Assembly: GCA_963744905.1 (NCBI GenBank)
Contig: CAVUUV010000003.1
Span: forward strand, 1-64,000
DNA length: 64,000 nucleotides
DNA from: DATFFO01 sp963744905
Lineage (GTDB): Bacteria; Actinomycetota; Acidimicrobiia; Spongiisociales; ZC4RG35
Reading direction: 5' to 3'
The notes under the pieces are model-generated. The model worked only from the letters and a program-made list of their open reading frames with translations. It searched no databases and was not told where the DNA came from. Made by a program: the position numbers and the translations under genes. Below are positions 38,669 to 48,474 of the stretch, in pieces. How positions within the stretch are numbered: the stretch's first letter is position 1; each line of letters starts with the position of its first letter.

Positions 38669-39727
38669 TCAATTGAGTGACGGACTGGTCGATGGGTGAC
38701 GACTGGGTCTTATCTCGCGAACCGATTCGTCGATTGGCTCCGGACCGCCGATGGCCTCCTGGCCACTGAGGTCGTTGATCCGGTCGAGTTGGGGAGATAC
38801 CCGGCTCGTCCAGGAGCCGACAGCCTTGTTGAAAGACAGCACGGTTCTGGTCAGGGAGGTCTGCAGCGAGTGCAGGTGATCGACAAACGTCGACATCCGG
38901 CTTCGCAACTCGCGGGCTGCGCCCAGCACCTGGTCGGACTGCTGGATCGCTCGCTGCTCGCTGAGCAGCGACCCGGCGTGCAGGATCAGCATGAACAGTG
39001 CCGTCGGGCCGGCGATAACGACCCGCATCCGCAAGAGACGCTCGATGATCTGCCCATGGGCAGCGGCGGCCGCCTCGAAGACTGCCTGGGAGGGCAGGTA
39101 CATGACGACGTAACCACCCGAGGCCAGGTCGGCATATCCCTTGTCGGCGAGCGACTTGGCGACCCGTTCGAGCTCTTTGCCCTGCTCTTTCAGGAGCTGA
39201 TTCCGCTTGGTGGCGTCGTCTGTGGCTAGGGCTTCGTTGTATCGGGACACGGGGAACTTGGCGTCGATGACGATGTTCCGCCCGCCCGGAAGATGAACCA
39301 CCGCATCGGGGACTCGACCGTCGGCGTTGAATTGCGCCGTGTAATCGCGACCTTCGCTGAGACCGGCAGTCTCGAAGATGTTGAGCAGCGAGATCTCACC
39401 CCAGCCACCGTGGGCGCGATCGTTGGTGAACAGGCCGGTGATGGTCCGCATCTGGGTTCCGAGACCCTGGACCTGTTTGTCGAGGGCGGCCTCCCGTCCT
39501 GTCACAGAATCTTGGAGATTCGCCAGTTTCTGGTTGAGTTCCGCGACCTGGGCATCGAGCGTTCCGTCACGATGTGCGATGGACCTCTTGATCTCCTCGA
39601 CAACCACTGACGTATCGACCGAGCCCGCCGCCTGGGAGCCTCGTCGTCTGATGACGACGATCACCAAAGTGACCGTGGTGAGGACCGCCAGCGCGATGAC
39701 GCTCAGCAGAATCAATTCCGTCGACAT
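38669..39727 (-). CDS. rmuC: DNA recombination protein RmuC
   Basis: A 352-residue protein with an N-terminal membrane anchor (LILLSVIALAVLTTVTLVIVV), a coiled-coil region (VEEIKRSIAHRDGTLDAQVA; LNQKLANLQDS), and the RmuC nuclease-like domain: GGWGEISLLNIFETAGL, VVHLPGGRNIVIDAKFPVSR with the D-x-K motif, LADKGYADLASGGYVVMYLP, and ALFMLILHAGSLLSEQRAIQ. Frame intact. RmuC limits recombination between inverted repeats in E. coli; here it sits in a defence-gene neighbourhood. First well-preserved gene of the second genome piece. Confidence 0.92.
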   Translation of the reverse strand: MSTELILLSVIALAVLTTVTLVIVVIRRRGSQAAGSVDTSVVVEEIKRSIAHRDGTLDAQVAELNQKLANLQDSVTGREAALDKQVQGLGTQMRTITGLFTNDRAHGGWGEISLLNIFETAGLSEGRDYTAQFNADGRVPDAVVHLPGGRNIVIDAKFPVSRYNEALATDDATKRNQLLKEQGKELERVAKSLADKGYADLASGGYVVMYLPSQAVFEAAAAAHGQIIERLLRMRVVIAGPTALFMLILHAGSLLSEQRAIQQSDQVLGAARELRSRMSTFVDHLHSLQTSLTRTVLSFNKAVGSWTSRVSPQLDRINDLSGQEAIGGPEPIDESVREIRPSRHPSTSPSLN

Positions 39728-40159
39728 TTTCTCGCCCTCCTAGAGCTGACCATTTTTCATCTTCTCAGAGGGGTGTGACAGATTCCGTCACCGCTCCTCT
39801 CATCAACACGTCGGCCGAGGTATGCGGCTTTTCCCGCCGAATTCGCGGGTGATGTGATCGAGGGCTCTAGTTGGCGTTGGCGGTTTTCGCCTGAGCTTCA
39901 TTCAAAGGCGCTCCATGCTCTCGAGGCGGGAATCGGCCAATGAAGAGTTCCATCCCGACGTAACCAGCCACTGCTCGGATATGCACCTTGAATCGGCTGA
40001 TAACCGCCCTCCGTTGATGTCGGCCCTGTGTCGTCCTTGTGGACCGGTGCGAGTTCGCCGCGAGGTCGAGCCTTCAAGAGTCGCGGTGGCGACGGGTGGC
40101 GTGGCCCTGGCCCACTTTCCCGGATAGCAGCCAAGACCGCAGAAGGGTACCGTCCGACG
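39728..40159. other. Intergenic stretch with no supported gene
   Basis: This 430-base gap between rmuC and the endonuclease/exonuclease/phosphatase gene holds only short, unsupported reading frames in several phases. It is less GC-rich just upstream of rmuC (a run of CATTTTTCATCTTCTC at 39750-39766), a plausible rmuC promoter region. No repeats, RNA or hairpin of note were seen. Confidence 0.5.
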
Positions 40160-40925
40160 GTGAGGTTCACCGTCGCCACCTGGAACATGTCGAAGCGTTC
40201 CAAGGCGGCCTCGCGTTCCCCGCCCTACTCGCCTCCCACGAGATCGACCTTCTCCTCGCTCAGGAAACCCCCGCCTCCGTGGGAAGCGTGCGGGATGGAT
40301 ACATCTCGGTCCACACTCCCAGCCTGCTGCCGGCACACCCGTATCGTCGCCCGGACCGAACTTGAACCCACACTCATCGACCCAAGTCCACTAGGACGAT
40401 TCGGCTCCTATGCCACCACAGCCACCTGCTCGGTCAACGGCATACAGTTCTTCGTCGCCACCGTGCACGCCCTGGCACGAACGGCCGACGCCTCAGAGAT
40501 CGGCCAACTCGATGCCGATCAGATACGTCGGCCCGACGTATCTGAGCCCTGGGTGAACGACGTCGCCTTCGCGCTCCTCCAGCCTGCCGTAACCGGACAT
40601 AGGTTCATCCTCGGAGCCGACCTCAACACCTCCCGGCTCTTCCCCGGCGGGCCGTCCTTCTTCTCCCGAGCCGGCGAGAACGGCTGGGTGGACCGGTGAC
40701 CAAAATCCACGGTGAGCAGATACCCACCTATCTCAAGAAGACCTCCTTCAGGCATCAACTCGATTACCTGTTCTGCGACCAGGTAACAGCTACCCAGGCG
40801 ACTGAGTTAGTGGTGGATACGACCGTGACCGACCTATTCGGGACAGGAGCAGCGACCACGCACTGGTGGTCGCGTCGTTCAGCTTCCAGAGCAGAGCGAA
40901 CCATGCGGCGCCATCCCCCACATGA
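40160..40925 (+). pseudogene. Endonuclease/exonuclease/phosphatase family protein, frameshifted
   Basis: GTG start 40160 gives RFTVATWNM, the first metal motif of the EEP fold, then (shifted frame) LLASHEIDLLLAQET with the catalytic glutamate, QFFVATVHAL, GADLNTSRLF (D-x-N motif), FRHQLDYLFCD and finally SDHALVVASFSF (the closing S-D-H motif) before TGA 40923-40925. All five EEP motifs are present in order over three frames, so indels of sequencing or decay are the only damage. About 250 residues; substrate (DNA, RNA or phosphoester) unknown. Confidence 0.72.
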
Positions 40926-40945
40926 CTCCCGCACCGGCGGGAGTC
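40924..40945. terminator. Hairpin after EEP gene
   Basis: A perfect 9-base-pair stem (GACTCCCGC / GCGGGAGTC) with a 4-base loop, starting at the stop codon of the EEP gene. No U-run follows, so intrinsic termination is only possible, not certain. Confidence 0.5.
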
Positions 40946-41122
40946 TGCTGTGGGACGCCCAGCGGCATGGGTGCATGTCACGGTCCGTACGAGCGTGTGA
41001 TGGGTTCCCTATTCGGCTTGGCGCTTGAATCGGGCCGCGGCTGCGGATTCTGCTTGCGCTTGGGAGACACCGGTTCGAGCTCGACGCGGATCTTTCGGAT
41101 CGTTTTGTCCACGTGGGCTGCG

Positions 41123-41515
41123 TCATTTCGACGCCCGGCAATTCGGAGGGGGCCGAGCCTGCTCGATCTCTCGAGGGTCCGGTGAACGGGTTGTCGAAGA
41201 TGAAGTTGTCCTTGCCGTGGCCTTCATCATCGTATCGGACTCACAGGCGGCGCAGGTCTCGGGGTCGATCTCCTCGCCGTACAGCTCCAATCGAGCGTTG
41301 AACGGTTGAGGCGCCGAGGTGGCGCTCAACCGACCGACAACATGGCTCTCGTTCTGCTCGAATTCAACCAGGACCTTGTCCATGGTGGATTCCGAGCACA
41401 TTGTCGAGGCGGCGAGCACAGCGAGGGGGAGAATCACCTTGCCGTCGTCAGATTGCCTGTGGTCGTGGCGCAGCAGATCGGCGAAAGCCCAGATGAAGTT
41501 GGTCGGCTCACTGTG
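41123..41515 (-). pseudogene. hsdM: Type I restriction-modification methylase (hsdM) remnant
   Basis: The stretch SEPTNFIWAFADLLRHDHRQ SDDGKVILPLAVL (joined frames continue LRRLDNVLG) is the HsdM N-terminal helical domain. Soon after, LYGEEIDPETCAACESDTMM matches the middle of the methylase (family string G-Q-E-x-N-P-E-T-x-A-x-C-K-S-D), then a shifted GHGKDNFIFDNPF. About 200 residues that should lie between these blocks are missing, and no NPPF catalytic motif or hsdS/hsdR is nearby. It is a deleted, frame-broken remnant. Confidence 0.7.
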
Positions 41516-41612
41516 TAGTCCCCCCTCGTCCTCACAGCTGCCGATCACTGAGCTGGCCGCCGGAAAGTAGTCATCGGGAAAAGCGCTCGTTGTGGACGCC
41601 GAGATGTATCCG

Positions 41613-42275
41613 CTAGAAGGCGCCTGCGGGATTCTCACCCGGCACAACGTAGCCGTTGTTTCGATCAAGGCGCCCGTCTCGCATCATCCGTCTGACGGCG
41701 TTATCCAGCGCCCTGGAAATCTCGGGACCTCGGCGAGCCCAACCGAACAGGTGAGCAACGGCAGCCGTGAGTTCATCATGACTGACTTGTCTTGCATCGG
41801 CGACGAGCTGTCCGACGGCGACCTCGAGCTCCTCACGAGCTACCTCCGAAGCACCCCTAAGAGAGTCAGGGTCACCCTCGACGGGATACCGCACTGCTGG
41901 AGGGCCTTGCGAAGGGCTCCACAAGAAGTGATAGCGGTCCGATTGCACCTTCGATCGATTCTTGGCATTGGAGACGGCTTGGTCGAACGCATCTCGGATA
42001 CGACTTCCCGCCCTCCCGACGCCCCACGCTTCCCTGATCCTGCGAAGAGCCACTTCGCTGGCTACTGGGCTCTCCACGGCCACAACCTCCTCGAGAGCCT
42101 CAGTGAGGGCATCAAGAGCGGCCGCCTCGTGAATCTCATACGGACTCACAACTCGAGGCCGACAAACCTGGTACGGAATGGCCCAGGGAGGGGGACCGTC
42201 CAGGTCGACACTTTCATAGTGGACGGTTGCCTGCGCCGGGACAGTGTCCTGAGTTCGTGAATTGTTCCCATTCAA
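41613..42275 (-). CDS. DUF3320-containing C-terminal part of the giant helicase-nuclease
   Basis: A 220-residue frame that reads as the continuation of the helicase-nuclease upstream. Its core ALRRIREAWGVGRAGSRIRD AFDQAV and a second similar block HLFGWARRGPEISRALDNAV are the DUF3320 helical repeats that close these proteins. The apparent TTG start at 42275 is probably not a real start: a one-base change near 42290 would fuse it to the preceding frame (natural reading ERLPRAIDGALNGNN). GC is lower than in the first genome piece. Confidence 0.75.
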   Translation of the reverse strand: MNGNNSRTQDTVPAQATVHYESVDLDGPPPWAIPYQVCRPRVVSPYEIHEAAALDALTEALEEVVAVESPVASEVALRRIREAWGVGRAGSRIRDAFDQAVSNAKNRSKVQSDRYHFLWSPSQGPPAVRYPVEGDPDSLRGASEVAREELEVAVGQLVADARQVSHDELTAAVAHLFGWARRGPEISRALDNAVRRMMRDGRLDRNNGYVVPGENPAGAF

Positions 42276-43687
42276 CGCACCGTCGATGGCTGCGGAAGCC
42301 GTTCTTCTTCATTGGGTCGGTTTCGGTACCAGGCTGGTCCCCAAATTCGATGGATGGTCCAATCAAGTCCCTCAAGCACTTCCTGACGAATACGATCCCG
42401 ATCACGTGCGACCTTCGATGAGTGGTACATAGCGCCATCGCACTCGATGCCGAGGATGAACCTGCCTGGTTTGGACGGATCAGCCACGGCGACGTCGATG
42501 CGGTAGTCCGCCACCCCCACCTGGGGGTGAGCATTGAAGCCCCATGATCGGATCACCCGCAGGACCTCCTCCTCAAAGGGGCTCTCGGCGTCGCGATCAC
42601 TCTCTGAAAGGTCGATGGCGAGAGCCGTCATCCCTCGCTCGATGAAATCGAGATACCGCCCCAGGTGCCGAGGACCGTCGCTCGTGGTTGGTTGAAAGTC
42701 ACCCGCCCGAAGCGAGGTAACGACCTCTACTCGCCGACGCGCCCTTGTGATGGCGACGTTCAGCCGACGCTCACCACCTGCCCTGTTGAGAGGACCAAAG
42801 TTCATCGTGACCCTTCCCAACTCATCAGGCCCGTAGCCGATGGAGAAGATCATGATGTCTCTTTCGTCGCCTTGAACATTCTCGAGGTTCTTGACGAAGA
42901 AGCCAGTGAGTCGATCGTCGCTGAAGAAGTCGTCCAGATCCGGACGGTCGCGGCGCCGTACGTCGAGGAAATACTCGATCGTTGAGGCTTGCGCCTCTGA
43001 GAAGGCGACCACACCCAGCGTCAGATGAGGATGCTGCTCGGCATGGAAGAGCACCCGGTCGACAACCTGATCTGCTTCGGTCGGGTTATCTCGTGCTCCC
43101 CCCCGCCGATACACACCCCGAACGAAGTAGAGTCCCAGGCCCACATCGGATGCCTCGGTCAATGCGCCTGGAAATGTTATGAGGCGCCCGTCGTAGAACG
43201 AATAGTTCGAGTAGGTGATCAGAGACTCGTGCTGACTGCGGTAGTGCCAACGGAGCGGAAGTGACTCCATCCCGCCAGCTTTGGCAAGGTCGAGAACCGA
43301 CTCGAATTCGTCGAGTTGCCCTTCCTCGTACTCGTCTCCGCCATCCAGAGAGACGGTCTCGAAAAAAGTAGTAGGCGGAAGCTGTTTCTGGTCACCTGCC
43401 ACGATTAGCTGCTCTCCCCGGTAAACGCAGTTCACAGCGTCGGCTGGTTTGACCTGTGACGCCTCGTCGAAGATGACCATGTCGAACTTGACATCCGGTG
43501 GGAGGAACTGGCTGACCGACAGGGGGCTCATCATGAAGCAAGGCTTGACCGCTTGAATGGCGTCGGCGGCCCGGGAAATCAGCGTTCGCACTGGCATGTG
43601 GCGGCGCTTCTTCTGCCCTTCATGATCGATCAATCCCACCGCGCCGACGTTTGTGTTTGGTCGACGGGCATTGGCCGCCCGCATCAC
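42272..43687 (-). CDS. SF1 helicase C-terminal half with Vsr-like nuclease domain
   Basis: A 471-residue frame continuing the DUF4011 protein. It has Walker B and motif II DMVIFDEASQVKPADAV, motif III IVAGDQKQLPPTTFF, LPLRWHYRSQHESLITYSNY (motif IV), QGDERDIMIFSIGYG and LNVAITRARRRVEVVTSLRA (motifs V-VI), all diagnostic of superfamily 1 (UvrD/AAA_12-like) helicases. The last 100 residues (PFEEEVLRVIRSWGFNAHPQ; DYRIDVAVADP; FILGIECDGAMYHSS; REVLEGLDWTIHRIWGPAWY with Q for R) form a Vsr/MTES_1575-type restriction endonuclease fold with D and E-x-D-G. Frameshifts at both ends join it to its neighbours. Confidence 0.85.
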   Translation of the reverse strand: MMRAANARRPNTNVGAVGLIDHEGQKKRRHMPVRTLISRAADAIQAVKPCFMMSPLSVSQFLPPDVKFDMVIFDEASQVKPADAVNCVYRGEQLIVAGDQKQLPPTTFFETVSLDGGDEYEEGQLDEFESVLDLAKAGGMESLPLRWHYRSQHESLITYSNYSFYDGRLITFPGALTEASDVGLGLYFVRGVYRRGGARDNPTEADQVVDRVLFHAEQHPHLTLGVVAFSEAQASTIEYFLDVRRRDRPDLDDFFSDDRLTGFFVKNLENVQGDERDIMIFSIGYGPDELGRVTMNFGPLNRAGGERRLNVAITRARRRVEVVTSLRAGDFQPTTSDGPRHLGRYLDFIERGMTALAIDLSESDRDAESPFEEEVLRVIRSWGFNAHPQVGVADYRIDVAVADPSKPGRFILGIECDGAMYHSSKVARDRDRIRQEVLEGLDWTIHRIWGPAWYRNRPNEEERLPQPSTVR

Positions 43688-43688
43688 C

Positions 43689-46600
43689 TCACCCGCGAGT
43701 CTCGATAAGCCTGCGATCTAGCTCTCGAAACTCGGCTACGAATGCGTCCCTGTCCTCAGATCGAAAGTGCTCGAGTCGAGGGTCTGAGCTGAGAACAGCA
43801 TCAATCCAAGCTTCGAAGACGGCACGCCTTATTGCCGGGACGACTTGGTCACCGCGGACCCGATTCGCAATCAACTCTTCGACGGGATCGGCCACGCCCA
43901 GAGAGGCCAGCCGATTCCGGGCGTCGGAGAAAGCCACCCAATCGTCGATCGTACCGACTGATCGGAGCAGACCTTTCAGGAGCTCGTTTGCATCAACGAA
44001 ACTCGAGTCCATGTCCGAGACAAGGGTCGCTGCCCGGTCACCCTCAAAGTGGCCGACAACACGATCCCGAACCGCCCACCAGCTCTTCACTGCCGACTCG
44101 AGACTCCCATGGTCAACATCAACTCTGACCAAACGGTTCGCTGTCACCTCATCCACAGGACCCGTCAGAAGCTCCCGCAGTCGACTCGCCCAGTCGAGAC
44201 CTTCTTCAAAGTCGTCCCAGTCGGTGTAAACCGCCTCGTAGCTGGAACCTAAGAGCTCACGATCTTCGTTCCAGGCGTTCGCGAGGGTGGTCTCGATTTC
44301 TTCAATCTTCAAGCGCTCTGCCAGGATCTCTCTAACCTGCTCGAGGTTCATCACCCGACCCGCAACCCGGCGAAGGCGCTCCGATTGCTCATAGGCGGTC
44401 CCAAGGCCGGGACTGCAAGCGGCTAACCACTCGTTCAGAAGGCCGATAGGAGTGTCAGTGATATCTATAAGGGCCGAAGGCAGTACGCGTGATTCACGAA
44501 CGAAGGTCTCCAGAGCCTCCCCGAGCTCCGCCCCTAGCAACCGAAGCCGGCCATCATGGTCGCCAACCCGACCCAGCTGGGACCGAAAACGCGCCGTGTC
44601 TTCGAGCCGCTGACCCGCGAGATCAACCGCCCGCCGGGCTACATCGATTGCTTCACTCACTGATCCGAAGTCGGTGTCTGAACCGCGGTAGTAATAATCA
44701 CCGAGCACCGCCGCGTGTTGCTCCTCGGCTGTGGAGAGCTCACGAGCCATGTTTTGCCATTCGATGGCCGACGGCAGTAGTGCAATCGTCTCCTTGATCA
44801 CTTTGCCGGTAAGGGTGTGAGGCGAAAGAAGCCGTTTGTCATGCCTATAGGCGCTACCTAGCTTCCGTAGGCCCCGATGGATCTGGGTGAATCGGGCGTG
44901 AAGAGCCTCAAGATCCAGGTCGATCACGGACCCCTTGAATGTTGCGCGCAGGGCCCTGGCTTTGTCCCTGTACGACTCAACGAGCGAAGTCAAGACGCTT
45001 CGAGCCTCCTCCAACTTGGGCAATGCAATCGGATCGATCCACTCTGTTTCTGGTGGATGGGTGGAGCCGATCAGGTCCGAGAGATCCACGAGGGTCCTAA
45101 CCTCGGCGACTGTCAAAAGCCCCGCCGTTAGTCCCAAGCCCGCGGCTAGATCACGAGCCTCTATCTCAATGTCTTTAAGCGAGGAGACACTGCGCTGGAC
45201 GAATTCAACACGCGATCGCAAGTGATCGGGATCAGACGGTTCAGCCAGGAGTTCTTCGGCCTCGAGCTCCCTCAGCTGGGCTTCAGCGTTGGCGAGCCGT
45301 AGGGCGCTGTTGGAGTCAATGGCTTTCCATTCGTCGCCTACTGAGAAGTTCAGGGCTTTCTCGGCCTCATGGCACTGATCGACGAGACCCCGCAGCTCGG
45401 CCACTCGGTCGCGAATTGGTTCGATCGAACGCCTAGTCAACCATCTCTCAGGCACTTGGTGCCGATCACGGAGATGATGAAGCACCTCAACCAGATTCGC
45501 TGCTCGCCCAGGGGCGTGGCTCCACCACAGTTCCAACTGTTCCGCCACCCGAGCAGCCTCCTCCCCCAGGGTTGACAGTGCCTGGAGAGCGCGGCTGATC
45601 TCATCGGATACCGTTCGCTGGGCTCCTTTCGAGGCAAGGTCGCTCTTGACGTTGCGCCACAAGAAATCCTCTCCCCGGTCAACGGGTTGCCATGCTCTAC
45701 TCAGTGCCTCAGCCTCCCGCATGAGCCGATCGAGCACTGATAGCTCAAGACTCTGATCGATCGTTTTCGGGACCGCGACTTGTGGAGCCTCGTGCAGAGA
45801 GGCGACCTGTCCAATCGCAGCGTGAAGCGTCCACTCGAGAGGGAACCTCACTTCATTCATGGCTGTGGCATAAGCCGATAGCTCACGCCTACGCTCGATT
45901 AGCTTCTTAATGGCCGCCGCACCCAGACTCTGGCTTGGGTGGGGACGCCTGTGGAGAGATCGCTGAAGAGTCTCCGCTACCTCACGGCGTGAAGTCTTGC
46001 TCGAGTGGAGCTCGAGGAGGTATTCGCCGAGGCCACTGTCGCCCAGTCGCGCTTTCACCACCTCCAGGGCAGCAATCTTCTCACTGACAAAGAGAACCGT
46101 GCGACCATCGTGTATGGCCTGAGCGACCATGTTGGCGATTGTTTGGCTCTTCCCCGTTCCTGGTGGCCCATCCATTACAAAGCTGTGGCCGCTCCTGGCC
46201 GCGACGATGCACCGGCGCTGGCTCCCGTCGGCATCGCGAATGGTCGTCATCTCCTCTGGAGGATGGAGTTCGTCCAGAGCCTCCTCGGCTGGCGCCTCAA
46301 AACTCAGATCGGTCTCGGATTCTGGACCAAGCGCCAGTGTTCGAACCAGATCGTGCTGGCAGATCTCATCCTCATTGTCTTTGAGATCCTGGTACATGAC
46401 CTCTTTGTGGAAGGAGAAGATGTCGATCGCCAGATCGGGGTTCACGGACCATGGGCGCCCCTCGATGCTTCGGCGGACCTTGGCGAAATAGGAGACCGTG
46501 TCGATCTCGTCGATGTCTTCCAGCGGCGGAATCTCGACACCGAAGTCGTTCGACATCTTGACCACCAGCGCTGGATTGACGACAGGCTCCTCCTCGGCGA

Positions 46601-47234
46601 GAGCCAGTCTGAATGGATCCCTTGGACTCGATCGAACGAGTCGTGTCGGCAGAAGCAAGATCGGTGTTCGGACGTCTCCCTCGCGTTCGGGATCAATCCA
46701 CCGCAGGAAACCGGCTGCCAAGTAGAGAACCCATAGACCTTTGTCCATCGACTCCTGGGTGGCCCTTCGGTCCAGGAGCCTCAATGCGTTCGAAAGCTTG
46801 CCGGGATCCCGCTTCTGAGTAACGAGCTCTCCTTCCTCTGGAGGCTCCGCCTCGAATGGATGCCACGGTGGCTGCTCCAGGTCATCGTCTGGAGGCGGCG
46901 GTGGCATGTAGAAGTCCCAATGACCACGGGGACGCAACAGAGTCCCGACGACGTCATCCAAGCTGGGCCGCTCGATGAGGAGGGTGGCGCTCTTCGTTGG
47001 TCTGAAGTAGAGGACTCGATCGCGACGCGACAGGTTTATCAGCTCATTTCGCCACGTGCGCACTTGTTCAACAACTCGGTCCATGCTCTGCATCTCGTCA
47101 GGATCGGTTACCGACTGAAGTCGGATATGTTCTCGCAGGACTCTAGGTGTCGCAACCCTTACGCGCCTGAGTCGGTGAGCCCAGCCCGCGGGAGGAGAAG
47201 ACCCGCTGTCGTCGAGAACCTCAGCCCGTCCCAA
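43689..47234 (-). CDS. DUF4011 domain protein with SF1 helicase P-loop, N-terminal part
   Basis: An 1181-residue frame. After an uncertain leader, DUF4011 begins VVEQVRTWRNELINLSRRDR and YFRPTKSATLLIERPSLDDV; then LWVLYLAAGFLRWIDPEREG, and Walker A SFVMDGPPGTGKSQTIANMV near residue 355. Residues 400-1180 are long helical/coiled-coil insert, typical of these giant defence-island proteins. The start is uncertain: ATG 47093 (MQSMDRVVEQ) fits the family better than the first codon at 47234. With the next two frames it makes one protein of about 1870 residues. Such helicase-nuclease fusions are thought to act in antiviral defence. Confidence 0.85.
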   Translation of the reverse strand: MGRAEVLDDSGSSPPAGWAHRLRRVRVATPRVLREHIRLQSVTDPDEMQSMDRVVEQVRTWRNELINLSRRDRVLYFRPTKSATLLIERPSLDDVVGTLLRPRGHWDFYMPPPPPDDDLEQPPWHPFEAEPPEEGELVTQKRDPGKLSNALRLLDRRATQESMDKGLWVLYLAAGFLRWIDPEREGDVRTPILLLPTRLVRSSPRDPFRLALAEEEPVVNPALVVKMSNDFGVEIPPLEDIDEIDTVSYFAKVRRSIEGRPWSVNPDLAIDIFSFHKEVMYQDLKDNEDEICQHDLVRTLALGPESETDLSFEAPAEEALDELHPPEEMTTIRDADGSQRRCIVAARSGHSFVMDGPPGTGKSQTIANMVAQAIHDGRTVLFVSEKIAALEVVKARLGDSGLGEYLLELHSSKTSRREVAETLQRSLHRRPHPSQSLGAAAIKKLIERRRELSAYATAMNEVRFPLEWTLHAAIGQVASLHEAPQVAVPKTIDQSLELSVLDRLMREAEALSRAWQPVDRGEDFLWRNVKSDLASKGAQRTVSDEISRALQALSTLGEEAARVAEQLELWWSHAPGRAANLVEVLHHLRDRHQVPERWLTRRSIEPIRDRVAELRGLVDQCHEAEKALNFSVGDEWKAIDSNSALRLANAEAQLRELEAEELLAEPSDPDHLRSRVEFVQRSVSSLKDIEIEARDLAAGLGLTAGLLTVAEVRTLVDLSDLIGSTHPPETEWIDPIALPKLEEARSVLTSLVESYRDKARALRATFKGSVIDLDLEALHARFTQIHRGLRKLGSAYRHDKRLLSPHTLTGKVIKETIALLPSAIEWQNMARELSTAEEQHAAVLGDYYYRGSDTDFGSVSEAIDVARRAVDLAGQRLEDTARFRSQLGRVGDHDGRLRLLGAELGEALETFVRESRVLPSALIDITDTPIGLLNEWLAACSPGLGTAYEQSERLRRVAGRVMNLEQVREILAERLKIEEIETTLANAWNEDRELLGSSYEAVYTDWDDFEEGLDWASRLRELLTGPVDEVTANRLVRVDVDHGSLESAVKSWWAVRDRVVGHFEGDRAATLVSDMDSSFVDANELLKGLLRSVGTIDDWVAFSDARNRLASLGVADPVEELIANRVRGDQVVPAIRRAVFEAWIDAVLSSDPRLEHFRSEDRDAFVAEFRELDRRLIETRG

Positions 47235-47460
47235 GAAGGGTCATGCGTCTCTAGCTCTTTGGCGCCGTTTCGACTCGGCTCACTGAACGATCTCAGTTTT
47301 CGTCCAGAGCTGGATCTGACTGCCTCTGAAGTCAACGATCGGACGGTCTGTCTGGATGCCGATACTGATCCGTCGAGACCGGGTTGCCGGACTGCTCCGC
47401 CGGCTCGCCTCGAGCGGAGCTGACCGACCTGAAGGCGCGCCGTCGGATACGGTGGAGTTG

Positions 47461-48474
47461 ATGGCCCCCTCTTCGCCCCAGGTTGCCCAACTCAGGGACC
47501 ACGTCGAGTTTCTCGCCTCGCCCCGATGCCAGGGGCGAGCGCCGGGCACCAACGGCGGACGCCTGGCGCGCAGCTACCTGGTGGATGCGTTCGAGGAGCT
47601 GGGCCTGCGGCCGACCGGCGAGGACGGCTACCTGCAGCCGCTTCCCTCGATGGGGGGAGCGAATCTGCTCGGCATGGTCGACGGAGCCGAGACCGAACGC
47701 TTCATCGTGATCAACGCCCACTACGACCATCTCGGGATCTTCCTGGGAGACCTCTATCCAGGCGCCGACGACAACGCCGCTGCGGTTGCGGTGGTCCTGG
47801 AGACGGCGCGCTTGCTCGGGGAGCGGGCCGCCCAGTTGGGACGGAGCGTGATCGTCGCCAGCTTCGACGCCGAGGAGCCGCCCTACTTCCTCACCGATGA
47901 GATGGGTTCGGTCCACTTCGTCCACCATCCCACGGTCCCCCTCGAGCAGATCGACCTGATCGTCAACCTCGACCTGGTCGGGCGTCCCGTCGGATCGAAG
48001 GTCCTCTCCCCCGACCTGCAACAGACGGTCTTCGTCTTCGGCGTGGAATCGGGCCCGGGACTGGCGAGGCTGGTCGACGAAGCCGCCCCAGGGGCCGAGG
48101 GGATCGCTCCGCTGCGCATGGCAGAGACCGGCGGCCCGGACCTGAGCGATCACCACGCCTTCCGCCGAGCCGGCATTCCGTGGCTGTTCTTCACCAACGG
48201 CCGGGACCGCCGCTACCACACCCCCGGCGACACCGCCGACACCGTAGATCCCCACCGTCTGGCCGGACTCACCCATCACCTCGCCGATCTCGTCGTCGGT
48301 GCCAGCCACCTCGACCTGCGGCGCGGAACCGAACCGCCCGACTACCTCACCTCGATCCGGGGGCTGAGACGGATGGCGGTCGAGCTTCCGCCGGAATCGG
48401 GCGACCGGGATCGGCTGCTGTCCGTCCTGGACTGGCTGGGCGAAAGCGCCACCGACGGAGGAATCCCTGAGTGA
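47461..48474 (+). CDS. M28 family zinc metallopeptidase
   Basis: A 337-residue aminopeptidase-type protein. Zinc ligands are in IVINAHYDHLGIF (H, D), YPGADDNAAAVAVVLETA (D), VIVASFDAEEPPYF (catalytic and metal Glu), LIVNLDLVG (D) and GRDRRYHTPGDTADTVDP (H). No signal peptide is clear, which is odd for M28 enzymes. ATG 47461 was chosen over 47356 since homology begins there (PSSPQVAQLRDHVEFLASPR). The frame is intact. Divergent from the helicase gene, whose start is about 230 bases away; the region between holds no other gene. Confidence 0.88.
   Translation: MAPSSPQVAQLRDHVEFLASPRCQGRAPGTNGGRLARSYLVDAFEELGLRPTGEDGYLQPLPSMGGANLLGMVDGAETERFIVINAHYDHLGIFLGDLYPGADDNAAAVAVVLETARLLGERAAQLGRSVIVASFDAEEPPYFLTDEMGSVHFVHHPTVPLEQIDLIVNLDLVGRPVGSKVLSPDLQQTVFVFGVESGPGLARLVDEAAPGAEGIAPLRMAETGGPDLSDHHAFRRAGIPWLFFTNGRDRRYHTPGDTADTVDPHRLAGLTHHLADLVVGASHLDLRRGTEPPDYLTSIRGLRRMAVELPPESGDRDRLLSVLDWLGESATDGGIPE

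Noticed and set aside
39902..40336. Minus-strand frame between rmuC and the EEP gene
   Set aside because: No domain, Arg-rich, and antisense to the EEP start; treated as a shadow.
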